Assembly (NCBI GenBank): GCA_014218235.1
Contig: CM024753.1
Location: forward strand, 187,278,348 to 187,342,347
Direction: 5' to 3'
DNA length: 64,000 bases
From: Colocasia esculenta
Lineage: Eukaryota; Streptophyta; Magnoliopsida; Alismatales; Araceae
Numbering within the stretch: the first letter of the stretch is position 1; every line of letters begins with the position of its first letter. The notes below the pieces were generated by a model. It worked only from the letters and a program-made list of their open reading frames with translations, searched no databases and was not told the origin of the DNA. Below, piece after piece: positions 25,531-37,415 of this stretch. Made by a program: the position numbers and the translations under genes.

Positions 25531-26203
25531 ATATCCTTTTTGAGGGCTCTCAAAATAGCTGCCTTGTGGTCTTTATCGGGCTCATTTTCTTGGAGTCCCA
25601 TATTATCCGTTTCCTTATACGGACCCATTATCTCGTGTTTAAAAGAGAGATATTAGTTACCCCATAGGTGTGGTAATTATGTACCGTGGATTGGTTGATA
25701 AAAGATTTATTGAGTCTCATCATATTTATATGGACGTGATATATCGTGATTTTATAGAGGTCGAAAAATGATAGACGTGCTTCCACCGTTTGATCTTCAT
25801 AAACTCTTACATTTGTTTGATGAGGGAAATGTCAACTAGCACATTTGTGTGAGTTTGAGCTGGGGACTCCAAGTTGGCTCTTCATGTTGCTAGTATGTTC
25901 CTTTTTAAGTACTTGTTGGGTGGGGGGGGGGGTCTTTTAGATGCATTGTTCCTTTCTCGACCATGTAGATAAGTCATAGGGGAACGACGAAGTATGTACT
26001 GTGTTTGAGTGGCCGCTCGAGTGGGTCGACAAGGGGCATGCGTTGCTCTAGTAGTATGGGTTGGAATCAGAGATTGTCGTTGGCTGCCCTAAAATGGAGA
26101 GGGGTGCAAAGGAGGGAGCCTCCTCCTACTATTGTGGATGCGCCCTCATAACTGTCGGGCCATTCCCTAGCGTGGCAGGGATAGGCTACACAGTAGGAGT
26201 GGG
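25531..26203. other. Intergenic sequence upstream of eL43
   Basis: No gene or repeat was recognised. It would include the upstream promoter of eL43. A G-run lies at about 25921-25932. Confidence 0.5.
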
Positions 26204-26467
26204 CAGTGGCGGAGCCAGAGGGGTCAAGGGGGGGCACTTGCCCCCCCTTACTTTTTTGTATAATTTTTTTCTTTCTTAATTTTTTGCATAAAATTTCTCT
26301 TTATGATGGGCATATGAAGATGGACATGTGAAGATTTTTTTAAACTTTATTTATTGCCCCTCTTGCGTTGAGTACCCATGAACAATTATCTTATTAATTA
26401 CCCTCCTTCTAAATTGCCCCCCCCCCCCCCCCCCCCCCCCTTTTAAATATTTCTGGCTCCGCCACTG
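26204..26467. mobile_element. hAT-type MITE (264 bp)
   Basis: Perfect terminal inverted repeats CAGTGGCGGAGCCAGA / TCTGGCTCCGCCACTG are flanked by a perfect 8-bp duplication GGAGTGGG (26196-26203 and 26468-26475). The interior has GGGGCACTTGCCCC near the left end and a run of about 30 C near the right end (26417-26446). These termini match a widespread plant hAT MITE type as I recall it. There is no coding capacity. Confidence 0.93.
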
Positions 26468-26910
26468 GGAGTGGGGCTCCCTACATTCTGGAGTGGGAGG
26501 CTATATTGTGGCCTAGTAGGGTCAAGGGCTCAGTATGGCAAATATTAGATCGTCCGGGGATGACGAGCTTTGGGGCCAAGCAGTCAAGGTCTTGGTGGGC
26601 CGAGCACACACCTGTCTTCTCCTAGAGTGGGTTGTCGCTTAGAGGGCAAGTTCGAGAGAGAATCTTGCCCCATTCTCCAATGCCGGTGGGTTGAACATGT
26701 GGGCCTTAATGGGCTAGTCCGATTTTTCCCACCTCACACCCCCTACTCTTGGGCCTAAGGGACTTAGGCCTAAGAGAAGGTTCATAAAAAACAAAATTGT
26801 TGCCTTAAAATCTAGTGGTGGCTATATCCATTGCCGTGTGTCATGGCCGATTTAATAATGGGGAGCCACCATTGCCACTCAATCTCCTAGGAAAAGACGA
26901 TTGTGAGTAG
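26468..26910. other. Unassigned sequence
   Basis: No gene, repeat boundary or motif could be supported between the MITE and the Copia F remnant. Confidence 0.4.
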
Positions 26911-27123
26911 CCAATCAACCTGATAAAAAATCATATCCAACACTTAAGAACCAAGTACATTAAGGTCAGACATCATTTCATCAGGGATCATGTAAGTAAT
27001 GGTGATATTTTACTTGAATTTATTGCTTCAGATCATCAATTAGTTGATATTCTTACTAAACCACTTCTTGAGGATAGGTTTACTTCAATCAGAAGAGAAA
27101 TAGGAATGTGCAACCCTAAATAA
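26911..27123 (+). pseudogene. Copia F RNase H, C-terminal remnant
   Basis: About 70 codons match the end of Copia RNase H: INL-KN, RTKYIKVRHHFIRDHVSNGD, LEFIASDHQLVDILTKPL and REIGMCNP, then TAA at 27121-27123. It starts abruptly without upstream pol. The surviving frame has no stops. From 27124 to 27562 a non-coding spacer leads to ORF3. Confidence 0.88.
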
Positions 27124-27562
27124 ACAATTAAACTCTATGTCTACATTGTATGATCAATTAAATGCCAACTTTTTCTAACTCCTTGACAGTCAACTTCTTA
27201 GAAGTCGAAGTTATTAGTTGTATTTAAAAAAATAAATTTTATTCATTTTGGGGAGATAATTAAATAATAAATATTTATTCACTCAATCCTAGCCGTTAAT
27301 CTCTCGATCTGTGGTCATCTATAGATTCCCCTCTTTTATATAAACTCTTCCCTTCTCTTTTCAAATTACCCCATTTGAAACCGCTCCGCTCCTTCGTCTT
27401 CTTCCTAGTTCCCACGTCCGTCTCCAACTTCGACGGAACCAGTGCTGTGAATCTCTCGATTTCCTCAATCCTTCTAAAGAAAGGTAGGATCTTTGACCCT
27501 AGTGGGATCATCTCACACCTCCTTTGCAATTTCACTTAGACTTTTCTATCGTATTTATCTAG

Positions 27563-29246
27563 ATGACCTATTCTAGGGCTTTAGATGTCTCTTTCTTCAC
27601 TCCGAAGCAGTTCCAAAGGCTAACCTCCACCAAAGCTTCAATCTGTCCTGGAAAAGTTGTTGATTTCTCTCAATTGGCAGGCCGACTAAGTTCATTAGCA
27701 GAAACACTGGAAGTTATGGGCTAGAGAAGTTTGTGCAAGATTAAAGAACCAACCCTTGAAGACGTAGTGAAGGCTTTCTATGTGACCCTCCAAGTTTCTG
27801 GAGACAGGTCTATGGAAGGGTATGTGAAAGGTACTAAGATTTCCATCTATGAAGATTTGCTAGTAGAAATTTTGAATTGCCCTACCTCCAGGCACAAAAT
27901 CAATGATGTTGTGTTTTTGGAGAAACAAAAATTAGGGATTATTGGAAGCCAAGGTAGTATCTCTAAGAAAGGGTTTCTCATCAATGAACTTGCAATAGAG
28001 AAAAAGCTCCTCCATGCCATCCTCACTACTATAGTGATGCCAAGAGTAGGGACACAATGGTCCATCACAGCCAGAGATGGCAATTTTCTCTTTTGGACCA
28101 TTTAATAGCATCAAGTTAATCTTGCCTCAGTTATCATGGAGAGAATGGCAAGGTCCAGATTTCTCCAAGAATCAATTCCTTATGGACCTCTGCTAACAGT
28201 TATTTTCAAAAGATATTTAGTGGATTTAGCAAATGAACTCTCAGTATCAGTTAAAGAAAAGTTTGGGCTATCTACTCTTCGTCGAAGCCACTACACATTA
28301 GAGGATAAAGTCCAGAATTTCTGGAGAAAGGATTATGTACCAGACTGCACTCATAACACATTTCCTAATGAAGTGCATGGTACTTCTTCTATTGCTCCTC
28401 CATTTCAGCCAATAGCAGATAGAAGAGAGACAATCAGAGAAGAAGCAGTTGGTCCTGTAGATGAAAAACAAGCAGGATCTTCCTTTGAGCAAGATCCCCT
28501 TGAAGAAACAATTGATTAAGTACTTAGGGATCTCAAAAGCAAAGCAGTTGCTCATGAATAAGATCCTCCAAGTCCTACACTTTTTTCAGCCTGTTATGGA
28601 AGGATTAATCATGTCTCTCCACCACCAGTAGAGACCCAGCCAAGGTCTCAGGGGGAGACAAGTAGGACCATAGATGATGTTTTGAATTTGGTCCTCAAAC
28701 AACAAGATATACTTGGTGTACTTCAGATGCAGATACATCATATTGATGTAAAGTTTGATTTGCTGTTGGATGAAGTTCAGCAAATGAAGGATATGATATA
28801 TCAGTTTATTTACTAGAAGAATAAGGGCAGCTCTCCAACTCCTACAACAGAAACTTAACCAGAAGCACAATAGCCAGAGAAGCAACCAGATTAGTCAGCT
28901 GAGCAGCCAGAGCAGCCTTTAGAACAACTAGATGAACAACCACAACAACAACAACAACATCAACAATCAGTTGAACCGGCAGTACAACCAGAAGAGCAAC
29001 CCACTTAGTCATAGGTACAACCAGCAGAATAGTCATCCCTAGGAGAGGTTCCTCAGTCTAATGTTCAGACCTTCAAGCGGAGAGTTAAGAGGAAATCAGT
29101 CATGTCTACATCAATTATGTTTCCTTCCTCTCAACCTACACCCTTCTCTGATCCTAATCCCCCATCTACTCTCAAGCCTCCCTCACCACCAGTCACCTCC
29201 TATGCCTCCTTTCATCAAGTATATACTTACACTCAAACAACTGTAA
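27563..29246 (+). pseudogene. Copia F third ORF, first part
   Basis: Starts at ATG 27563 (MTYSRALDV). Homology to ORF3 of copies 1 and 2 covers VVKAFYV, VKGT, LGIIGSQG, LLHAILTTIVMPR, LFWTI, VNLASVIMERM and IPYGPLL (27725-28230). A predicted coiled coil follows (DDVLNLVLKQQDILGVL.., about 28670-28815). After that comes a Gln/Pro/Glu-rich tract with a Q5 run (28860-29030), then a basic Ser/Pro-rich segment. Stops include TAG near 27723, the adjacent pair TAA TAG at 28103-28108 (expected Gln-Gln) and several TAG codons in the Gln-rich tract. Chromovirus C interrupts the frame; part two resumes at 40694. Confidence 0.8.
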
Positions 29247-32200
29247 TGCGACGACCCTCATTATACCGGTACGGTTATACCAACCCACGTCGGTATAGTG
29301 AACGTTATCACAGTGGGGCATTTACCCAAACGCTATCACATGATTGAGATACACACAAATATAGATACAGAGTAGGGGAAGAAAAGAACCACTGTCTTCA
29401 TTTCATTCATCTCATCATCTACATTTAACATACATGATTCATGTAACAATTTAAAGATCTAAAGTCCACATAATCCACATAAAAGAAGTGCTAAAATAAA
29501 ATACATAGTTTGTTCATGATTACATGATAATTCTAATACACTGCCTTACAATACATACTATGAAATCACAAAATGTCACAAGTGAACTCCAAAGAGCTAG
29601 TCTCCACGCTCGGAGTCGCTCTCCACTGCCTCCTCTAACGGGGTAGCGTCACCAACTAAACCTGTACGCCAAAGCAAGTAATGAGTCTAAAAGACTCAGC
29701 AAATAACACCACACATATCATACATGCATATATCATAGTAGGTTTTCATCCCAAGTCACAAGACAAAACATGTAGCATGCTTGACATCAATAAGAGACAA
29801 CCTATCATGGTAATTCTACCAAATTAAACACATGGTTCATGATTTCAGAAATTTCAAAATAAAACGTCCTATCACATGCTTTCTACTTATTCCATCACAT
29901 AAAGGTTTTACCTCCAATTAAGCAAAACATGAGAGCAACCAAACATGGTGTGTTTTTATACATACAAGGAGACCTTCCTATCTTGATTTCTACACATTCT
30001 TGTACATGCACATTGTCGTTTTATACACTTTTAGCTTGCTATTTTGACATGAATTAGAAACTCACAACCAATCACATGAGAGCTACAATCTCAATTAACT
30101 ATATCATGGTGGCGCTTAAACATGGAAACGTTTACACATAAGCAAGAAATGCTACTAGCATGGATCATACGCATTTGTACACATGTAAAACATTTTCATA
30201 CCTACAATTAGTTTTCTGTTATGACACAAGTTCAACATTAACATATCATGGATCACCATTTCATCATCTAACACATTAGTTTCACATGTTTGCACAATTT
30301 CCTCATTCACATAGTTCACTTTTTACACATTGCACATTTACACATGTTCACATTACACGAATTACACATGTACACATTCACATTTTTCACACTTTAGTGC
30401 CGTGACACATAGTCCAAACCACCATTAGAAGGACACATACACATCACATACACATAGACGCCACTTAGGCAATACAGTGACGACTCTTGGACTGCGCAGA
30501 CCGGGAGAACAAGTCTCCACCCTAACCAGTGGTACTTGTCCACCTCCAGGATTTCATCCTAATGCCCTTAGGATCTTAACACATTGAACCTTCCCATGGG
30601 GACTTTTCCATGGTATGGTTCCACGGCCCTCTATGGAAGCAGTATCACATTTGGCACAGTCTTACACATTACACATACCGATTTTTACACACATTTACAC
30701 AAGACATCCTCATACCCTTTTCATTCTCTCTCTCACACACATGGCTCTGTTTTTCCTAGCATGATGCTACTGATAACAGGGATTAACATTCACTAACTTG
30801 TATTAATCAGGTTGGAAAAACACATCATTAAGTCATATTCACGATAACATGCATTTTTCACATGACATTTTCATAACACACTTTACAGCCATTAGAATAG
30901 CATGAAAATTTAACCACATACTCCTTTCAGGTTTATAATCTTACATGAAATTTTCCAGATTTTTCAGAGTTAACATATATTTTCAGAAATTGAAACATTC
31001 ACCCTCATATTATCCATAATTCAATTCCACACCGAACACAACATGAATAGCAGATTCAACAGACCTCAACCCTGAACCCAACATATACCTTATCACAAGA
31101 ATTTTCCCCGGATTTATTACACAACACATAATTTACTGGAAATTTCACAAACCCTACGCATGTTTTCTATTTTCAGAACAGAAATTTACAGTAATTCATA
31201 CGAGCATGGAGAAATTTCAGAAATTGCAGGGCACAGACTGACCCCTACACACATGGTTCATAAAATTTAGGGCACCCAAATTCCTCACGAGTTGCACAAA
31301 TAGAAACTAACATGATCTAGGAGTTTTTTATCATACATGAATTTTTCATAAATGACACCCTTCATACCAATTTCAGAAATTGTAAGGACCTCACCACACA
31401 TACCACCATTCATAATACATATCATAGTATGGTTACCATATATCCTCATGCGAGAACCTCGAAAAAATTATCATATAGAAGGAGAGAACAGCTCACTGTT
31501 CTGTCCTGACGATCTTAACGGCATAGTCTGGCCGTTAATGGAGCTTAACGGCAACATCGTTGGCCGTTAATGAAGAACTGGACGGCAAGGGTTCTTGCCG
31601 TTGCCGTCAAGTTTAGGTCTGTGCAGAAATACAGACCCGAGCTCCAAATACAAGAAGAATGGGGGATCCATGACTCGATTTAAAATCTATGAAAAATAAC
31701 AAAACCCTACTAGACATCTACATGGACGAAATTTACTTGCCTTTAAACAAGTCTCCAAAGGGATTAAGATGGTGGTAAAGCTCTCATTGGGTAGTCCCAA
31801 GAAGCCTCCACAAATGCTCTCCTCCGGGTTCTAGGTTGGTGTAGAAGCTAAACCACGATTGGGGAAGTCTTCCCCGATGTTCCAGCTACCCTCCTGATGC
31901 AGTAGGTCGCCGGATGAAGCCTTGAATCGCCGGATTGAAGCCTCCAAAGTTCAGTCTTTATGCAGCTCCGAGCTAGGGTTTCTCTATCTCTTGAAAGAGG
32001 TCAAAGAGAGGTTGTCTAGTGTAGAAGGGGTTGTGGTTTATAGCAAAGGGGTTTGGGGAACCCCGGAGAGGTGATGTGAAAGCCTGCTAGCCGTTGGGGA
32101 CATCTCCCCAATGGCTGGGCTTGCTTGCCCCGGAGTTTGGGGTCTGCAATGCATGCAGGTCAGAGATCTTAACGTCCACATCCATGGACGTTGGCTTAAG

Positions 32201-32510
32201 TATTGGCGTCCATCGAGGTGGACGCTGACTCAGCATGGACGTCCATCCATGTGGACGCTAATTGGGTCCTTCGGCCAGAACTCAAAACATGCAGAAACCA
32301 TGCTTAACTTATACCTATGTACATGCCATACATATGTATTATCATGTACACACTACCACCATGCCATTCATACATTATTTACAACTAATTATACACATGC
32401 ACACATAAGTATAACTAGTTAATACATACGTAGATATGTACATCTATGCATACACAAACATGAATTATTTACACGAAATAAAATAATGCAACAAAATCGA
32501 GGGCCTTACA
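29247..32510 (-). repeat. 3' LTR of chromovirus C (3264 bp)
   Basis: Minus-strand start TGTAAGGCCC at 32510, end GTCGTCGCA at 29247. Palindromic pairs occupy the U3: AACGTCCA..TGGACGTT and GCGTCCA..TGGACGC (32165-32265). Further dyads TTAACGGC..GCCGTTAA lie at 31515-31575, beyond the TATA box. Most of the remainder is AT-rich and full of ACACAT-like motifs, without coding content. Confidence 0.95.
32034..32043 (-). promoter_or_regulatory. TATA box, 3' LTR of chromovirus C
   Basis: The minus strand reads CTATAAACCA, about 470 bp from the LTR start and 120-230 bp downstream of the palindromic pairs. The identical site is in the other LTR at 40209-40218. Confidence 0.6.
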
Positions 32511-32523
32511 CCCTCTCCCCCTT
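32511..32523 (-). other. Polypurine tract of chromovirus C
   Basis: The minus strand reads AAGGGGGAGAGGG directly before TGTAAGG of the LTR, preceded by GAGGACGAAGTTTC, the usual chromovirus context. Confidence 0.92.
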
Positions 32524-32559
32524 AAAGAAACTTCGTCCTCGAAGTTTAAACAAAACTAC

Positions 32560-33990
32560 TCAAACAAACGGGGATACTTCTTCTTCCTCGCATCCTCAAG
32601 CTCCCAAGTAGCCTCTTCTCGCGAGAAGTTCCGCCATAGAACTTTCACCGACGCAATACCCTTGTTCCAGATGCTGAACCTTCCGGTCAAGAATAGCTAC
32701 TGGTTGCTCCACATACGACAAATCTGGCTGAATCTCCACTGGTCATGACTGATCACATGAGATGGATCTCGGACATACTTCTGAGCATAGAAACGTGGAA
32801 AACGGGATGAACACTAGCTAAAGCTGGGGGTAAAGCTAGCTCATATGCCACGCTGCCCAAACGTCTGAGAATCTCATACGGGCCAATGAATCTAGGGCTC
32901 AACTTACTATGCCTGCCAAATCTGACGACACCACGAGTAGGTGATATCTTCAAGAAGACATGTTCACCCACCTCGAACTCCAAATCTTTCTTCCTGTCGG
33001 CGTAGCTCTTCTGCCTATCCTGCGCCGCAACAAGCCTCTTCCTGATAAGCTGGACCTTATCCGAAGTCTCCTGAACTAACTCCGGACCGATCAGCTGCCT
33101 ATCACCGGTCTCCTCCCAACATAAAGGAGATCTGCAAGGCCTACCATACAACGCCTCAAATGGAGCCATACCAATACTCGCATGAAAGCTGTTGTTGTAT
33201 GCGAACTCCACTAGAGGTAAATGACGCTCCCAATCATCCTTCCAATCCATTACACACGCTCTCAACATATCCTCGAGCGTCTGGATAGTCCTCTCGGACT
33301 GTCCATCAGTCTGGGGATGAAACGCCGAACTGAGCTTCAGCTCCGAACCTAACGCATGCTGAAGACCCTTCCCCAACCTCGAAGTAAATCTCGGATCTCG
33401 ATCCGAAATGATGACTTCGGCACACCATGCAATCTAACCACACTACTAACATACAATCTAGCTAAGCTCTCAACCGACTGCTTCTTCTTCATAGGTAAGA
33501 AATGCGCAGTCTTCGAGAATCTATCTACAACTACCAAATCGAGTCATTGCCCCTTCTAGATCGAGGCAAACCCGAAACAAAGTCATAGTGACAGCTTCCC
33601 ACTTCCACACTGGGATCTCCATCCTTTGCATAAGGCCGGATGGTCGCTGTCGCTCGGCCTTCACTTGCTGGCATACTAAACACCGGGATACATAATCCGC
33701 TACATCCCTCCTCATGCCTGACCACTGAAAGGACCTCTTCAAATCCTGGTACATTTTCGTGTTACCCGGATGAATAGAGAATCTCGACATGTGAGCTTCC
33801 GCTAACACATGCTCACAGACATATACCAAATCAGGGACACAAACACGGTGATGGAATCTAATCACACCGTCCTCATCACGAGCAATGCTTGCCTTGCCCA
33901 CTAACTCTAAGAGTCTAGGGTCGGCTTTCTGTTGCTCGATCACCTCATCCAAAATCGAGGACCTAAGAGATAACTGAGCTACAAAAGCCT
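32560..33990 (-). pseudogene. Chromovirus C integrase and chromodomain
   Basis: On the minus strand the HHCC domain (HPGNTKMYQDLKRSF, CLVCQQVKAER) is followed by a frameshift near 33530, then the catalytic core (VDRFSKTAHFLPM, HPQTDGQSERTIQTLE, EFAYNNSFHASIGMAPFEAL). The C-terminal region ends PVFHVSMLR at about 32770, where the frame shifts again. The chromodomain reads VLWRNFSREEATWELEDARK (about 32575-32635) in another frame. At least one further shift, at about 33349-33376, splits the core. The chromodomain would steer integration towards modified histones. Every catalytic region is recognisable, but no uninterrupted protein is possible. Confidence 0.92.
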
Positions 33991-35420
33991 AGCGTAGCGA
34001 TGGCTCTAACTCAGTCAACGTGCAAGCCGTATCCTCCAACATCTTCCAATCCTGCTGGAGAGATGGCCTCTTTCTACTCAGAGCATCCGCTATGACATTC
34101 GCCTTCCCAGGGTGATACTGAAGGTCGAAGTCATATCCTTCAAGAACTCAATCCATCTTCTCTGCCTCAGGTTAATTCCTTTTGGGAGAAAGATACTTCA
34201 AGCTCTTGTGGTCGGTAAACACCTCAAATCTGACACCATAAAGATAGTGCCTCCAGATCTTTAGTGCATGAACCACTACTGCGAGCTCCAAATCATGAGT
34301 CGGATAGTTCTTCTCATGCTCCTTCAATTGACGAGAAGCATAAGCCACTATCCTTCCTTGCTGCATTAGCACACAGCCTAAGCCAATCCAAGACGCATCT
34401 GTGTAGATAGTAAAACCCTCTACACTGCTCGGTAAGACTAACACCGGAGCTGACGTGAGCTTAGTCTTCAATAATTGAAAACTACTCTCACACTTCTCGG
34501 ACCAGTCAAACTTCACTCCCTTTCTGGTCAGCTGTGTCAATGGGGCGGCGATGGATGAAAATCCCTCAATAAATCGCCGATAGTAACCAACCAAACTCAG
34601 AAAACTACGAATCTCCGAAGGGGTCTTGGGAGTCTCCCAATCCATAACTGCCTGGACCTTTGCTGGATCAACTGCAACACCAGCACCGGAGATAACATGC
34701 CTGAGGAAATGAACCTCGCGCAACCAGAAATCGCACTTGCTGAACTTAGCATACAGCTTGTGCTCATGAAGGACCTCTAATACTACCCTCAAATGCTGAC
34801 GGTGTGTGGCCTCGTCCGAAGAGTAGACCAACACATCATCAATAACACCATAACAAAGCTATCTAGATACGGCCTAAACACCATGTTCATGAGATCCATG
34901 AACGCTGCAGGGGCGTTGGTCAATCCGAAAGGACAACCAAAAAATCATATGTCCATAACGGGATCTGAATGCCGTCTTAGACACACCTCACTCCGAATCC
35001 TCAATCGATGATAACCAGATCGCAAATCAATCTTAGAAAAACTGATGCTCTTGCAACTGGTCAAACAAATCATCAATACGAGGTAAGGGATACCTGTTCT
35101 TCACAGTCACTTGGTTCAGCTTTCTGTAGTCAATGCATAACCTAAGTGACCCGTCTTTCTTCTTGACGAATAATACAGGTGCGTCCCAAGGGGAAACACT
35201 AGGGCGAATAAATCCCTTATCTAGCAACTCTTGCAACTGCCTTTTTAACTCGGATAACTCCGCAGGTGCCATCCGATATGGAGCCTTCGAGATAGGAGAG
35301 GTGCCCGGAAGCAACTCTATGGTGAACTCTACCTCTCTATCCGGTGGCAATCTAGACAAATCAATCAGGAAAGACGTCTGGAAAATCCTACACTACCTCG
35401 ATCTCTGCAAGAGTAGGTGA
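33991..35420 (-). pseudogene. Chromovirus C reverse transcriptase and RNase H
   Basis: The RT start ([34 protein letters not shown]) lies at 35033-35359. The middle of RT is present but shifted, and a lost T near 34834 breaks the frame exactly at the catalytic block (expected F-I-D-D followed by VLVYSS). From 34834 to 34172 the palm end and RNase H are open: [57 protein letters not shown]. The RNase H tail YHPGKANVIADALSR is visible near 34085-34135, beyond another shift. Confidence 0.92.
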
Positions 35421-35723
35421 CTCATCAGCCTCTGTACTAACACCATGCTGGCAAGAAAAGCGTCACAACCCTTGTTTACCATGCACATCGCCTTCATGGC
35501 AGAGATGACTAACTTCCCGCCAAGTTCCTTGGCAAGGGATGAGAGAACTCATCCTCACCAGAAATGCGGAAAACAATCCTCTTCCCACGACAATCTACTA
35601 CTAACGCATAGTGCTCCTCTAGCCAATCCAGACCAAGATAGCATCATAGTCCTTCATCTTTAGCAAGAAGAAACACCTTCTAATTCTATCCTCAATGCAC
35701 ACAGGTAACGACGGAATGCTCTT

Positions 35724-36095
35724 CTACGATACCGTACCCGAGGGGTGTGCATAGACAAAGGGCTCAGACTCTACGCCTGACTCTAGAGCTAACTGCCTAG
35801 CGAACCGCTCAGAAATGAACGAGTGAGTAGCACCCGTATCAAACAAAACCCGAGCGTGCACACTTAGAAGTAAAACCGTACCTTTGGTGACATGCTCCGC
35901 CTGCTCGGTGTCCTCGCGCGCTAAAGCAAACACTCGAGCTGGGGCTCGAGGCCTTCCCGGTCTTCCTGTAGCTGGCGCTGCTGCCGCTACCGCTACTGGG
36001 GCTGGCGCTCCGCGCTGGACTCCCTGCTGAAGTCTCGGACAATTCTTGATCTTGTGGTCGCTACTTCCGCACTTCAAGCACTTTCCCATAATCAT
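35724..36095 (-). pseudogene. Chromovirus C zinc knuckle and aspartic protease
   Basis: The minus-strand frame starts within the gag tail. It contains the nucleocapsid knuckle CLKCGSSDHKIKNCPR (C-x2-C-x4-H-x4-C), an Ala/Pro-rich linker and the protease active site VLFDTGATHSFIS with the DTG triad. It overlaps the end of the main gag frame by four bases in a different frame, probably an indel rather than programmed frameshifting, since other chromoviruses usually have one continuous frame. About 35421-35723 is the protease C-terminal half, broken by shifts. Confidence 0.88.
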
Positions 36096-36652
36096 CCAAC
36101 ACTCGGAACCACCATGTGTCTTCCCATAGTGGGGACACTCTTCACACCAAGGGAACGTACAGAGGGTACCTGAGCATTGCCGACTACTACTGATCGCTGC
36201 TGTGTCTGGTACACCACTTTCTTCTTGTCCTGCTGCTGAAACGTAGCTGCAGGCCTCTTCTGCGAAGCCTTCTTCTCTTCAAGGTATTGCTCCATCTCAC
36301 CCTCCTGTCTGCAAGCAGCACTAAGTGCCTCGTCCAAGGTGCGATGATCGAATGCCACTAGCCTCGTCCTCAGTGATGGCTTGAGTCCCATCACGAACTT
36401 CTTTGCTTTCCTGCGCTCATCTGTCACGATATGAGGTGCATACTTAGATAGTTCTGCAAACCTTGCCTCATACTCTAGCATGGTCATGGAGCCTTGAGTC
36501 AAAGAGAGGAACTCTTGCTCCATCCGATCTTGAATATGCTCGGGGACGAACTTGGCTCGAAAGAGCCTCACGAACTCGTCCCAAGCAACATCAACCGCGC
36601 CGTCCTCAAACCGTGTACGCAGCAATGAAGCCCACCATACATCAACTCTTTC

Positions 36653-36730
36653 CTGTAGTACACCGTTCATAAGCACCATCTAAACAAATCTAACTTAACA
36701 GAACATACAAGCATATAAACTAAAGCATAC
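36653..36730 (-). other. Apparent intron 2 in chromovirus C gag (78 bp)
   Basis: Donor CTATAG|GTATGC, acceptor TACTACAG|GAAAGAG, T-rich interior, phase 0. The exon base before the donor suggests an ancestral CAG|GT. Confidence 0.65.
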
Positions 36731-36921
36731 CTATAGCATGTAGGTGGCTAATGTGACCTTATCCTCATCTGCACACCTGATGGCTCGGAAGATCTTTTCT
36801 ATCTCCCTCATCCAGCTTTCTGCCAACAGTGGGTCGCTCTCCCCCTTGAAGAGGGTGGTAGCATCCTCTTGAATCTCTCCATGATGGAAGGTCCACCATG
36901 GTCCTGAGCTGGAACTTGAGC

Positions 36922-37010
36922 CTGCTACATCAACAATGAGCAATTTCATATTCACACAACATCATGAAATTTTAAATAACACAGACTACTAGTTGTTTTA
37001 TTAGTCTAAC
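36922..37010 (-). other. Apparent intron 1 in chromovirus C gag (89 bp)
   Basis: Donor CTCAG|GTTAGACT, acceptor GATGTAGCAG|GCTCAAG. The interior is AT-rich with in-frame stops and interrupts an otherwise conserved gag, in phase 0. Confidence 0.65.
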
Positions 37011-37398
37011 CTGAGCCTCCAATTGTGCCTGGAGTGCTGCCTGAGTATGAGCCTGCGTCTGCATGGCTTGCACCAGACCATGCATGAATACTCCATAATC
37101 CACAGGCGGTGGTGGGGGAAGTACAGGACCCTGAGGTGCCGGGGCCTGCTGCTCCGCCTGCTCCTCACGTCTCGGCTCGTCCTCACGGGTCGGCGCTCCG
37201 CCACGCCTACCTCTCGAAGCCATGGCTGCAATAAATTTCAGCCACTATTAGAGCTACGTTAATTCATTTCCTAACCATTTTCTTATCTATTTTTCATTCA
37301 TTATTAATCAATTCTACACATGTGGACATTCCTATGTAGACTTAGCATGAAATGGGGATGATGACTTTATATATATTCATGTGCAATCTCAACCGGTC

Positions 37399-37410
37399 GC
37401 TCTGATACAA
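37399..37410 (-). other. Primer binding site of chromovirus C
   Basis: The minus strand reads TTGTATCAGAGC five bases inside the 5' LTR end, one mismatch from the initiator tRNA-Met complement TGGTATCAGAGC. Confidence 0.85.
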
Positions 37411-37415
37411 ATCCC

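Larger units (their letters stand above)
36092..37223 (-). pseudogene. Chromovirus C gag with two apparent introns
   Basis: ATG at 37223 (MASRGRRGG). Exon 1 is Gln/Ala-rich and ends at 37011; exon 2 is 36921-36731; exon 3 starts at 36652. Exon 2 carries MERFKRM and the LLAESWMREIEKIFRAI / KVTLATYML block, exon 3 continues with ERVDVWWASL and the retrotransposon-gag domain (FRAKFVPEHIQDRMEQEF, GLKPSLRTR). Joined phases agree with the usual gag alignment, where ML-Q is followed directly by a WW-containing block. Exon 2 has one base lost, visible as a frame change at about 36865, and its last codon is TAG where CAG is expected. The capsid-like domain assembles particles. Confidence 0.82.

Noticed and set aside
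30584..31570. ORFs conserved between 29-32 kb and 38-40 kb
   Set aside because: Their conservation reflects the two near-identical LTRs of chromovirus C, not protein function.
35724..36095. Programmed frameshift between gag and protease of chromovirus C
   Set aside because: The four-base overlap of frames is better explained by an indel; other frames of this copy are also broken, and no slippery site was seen.
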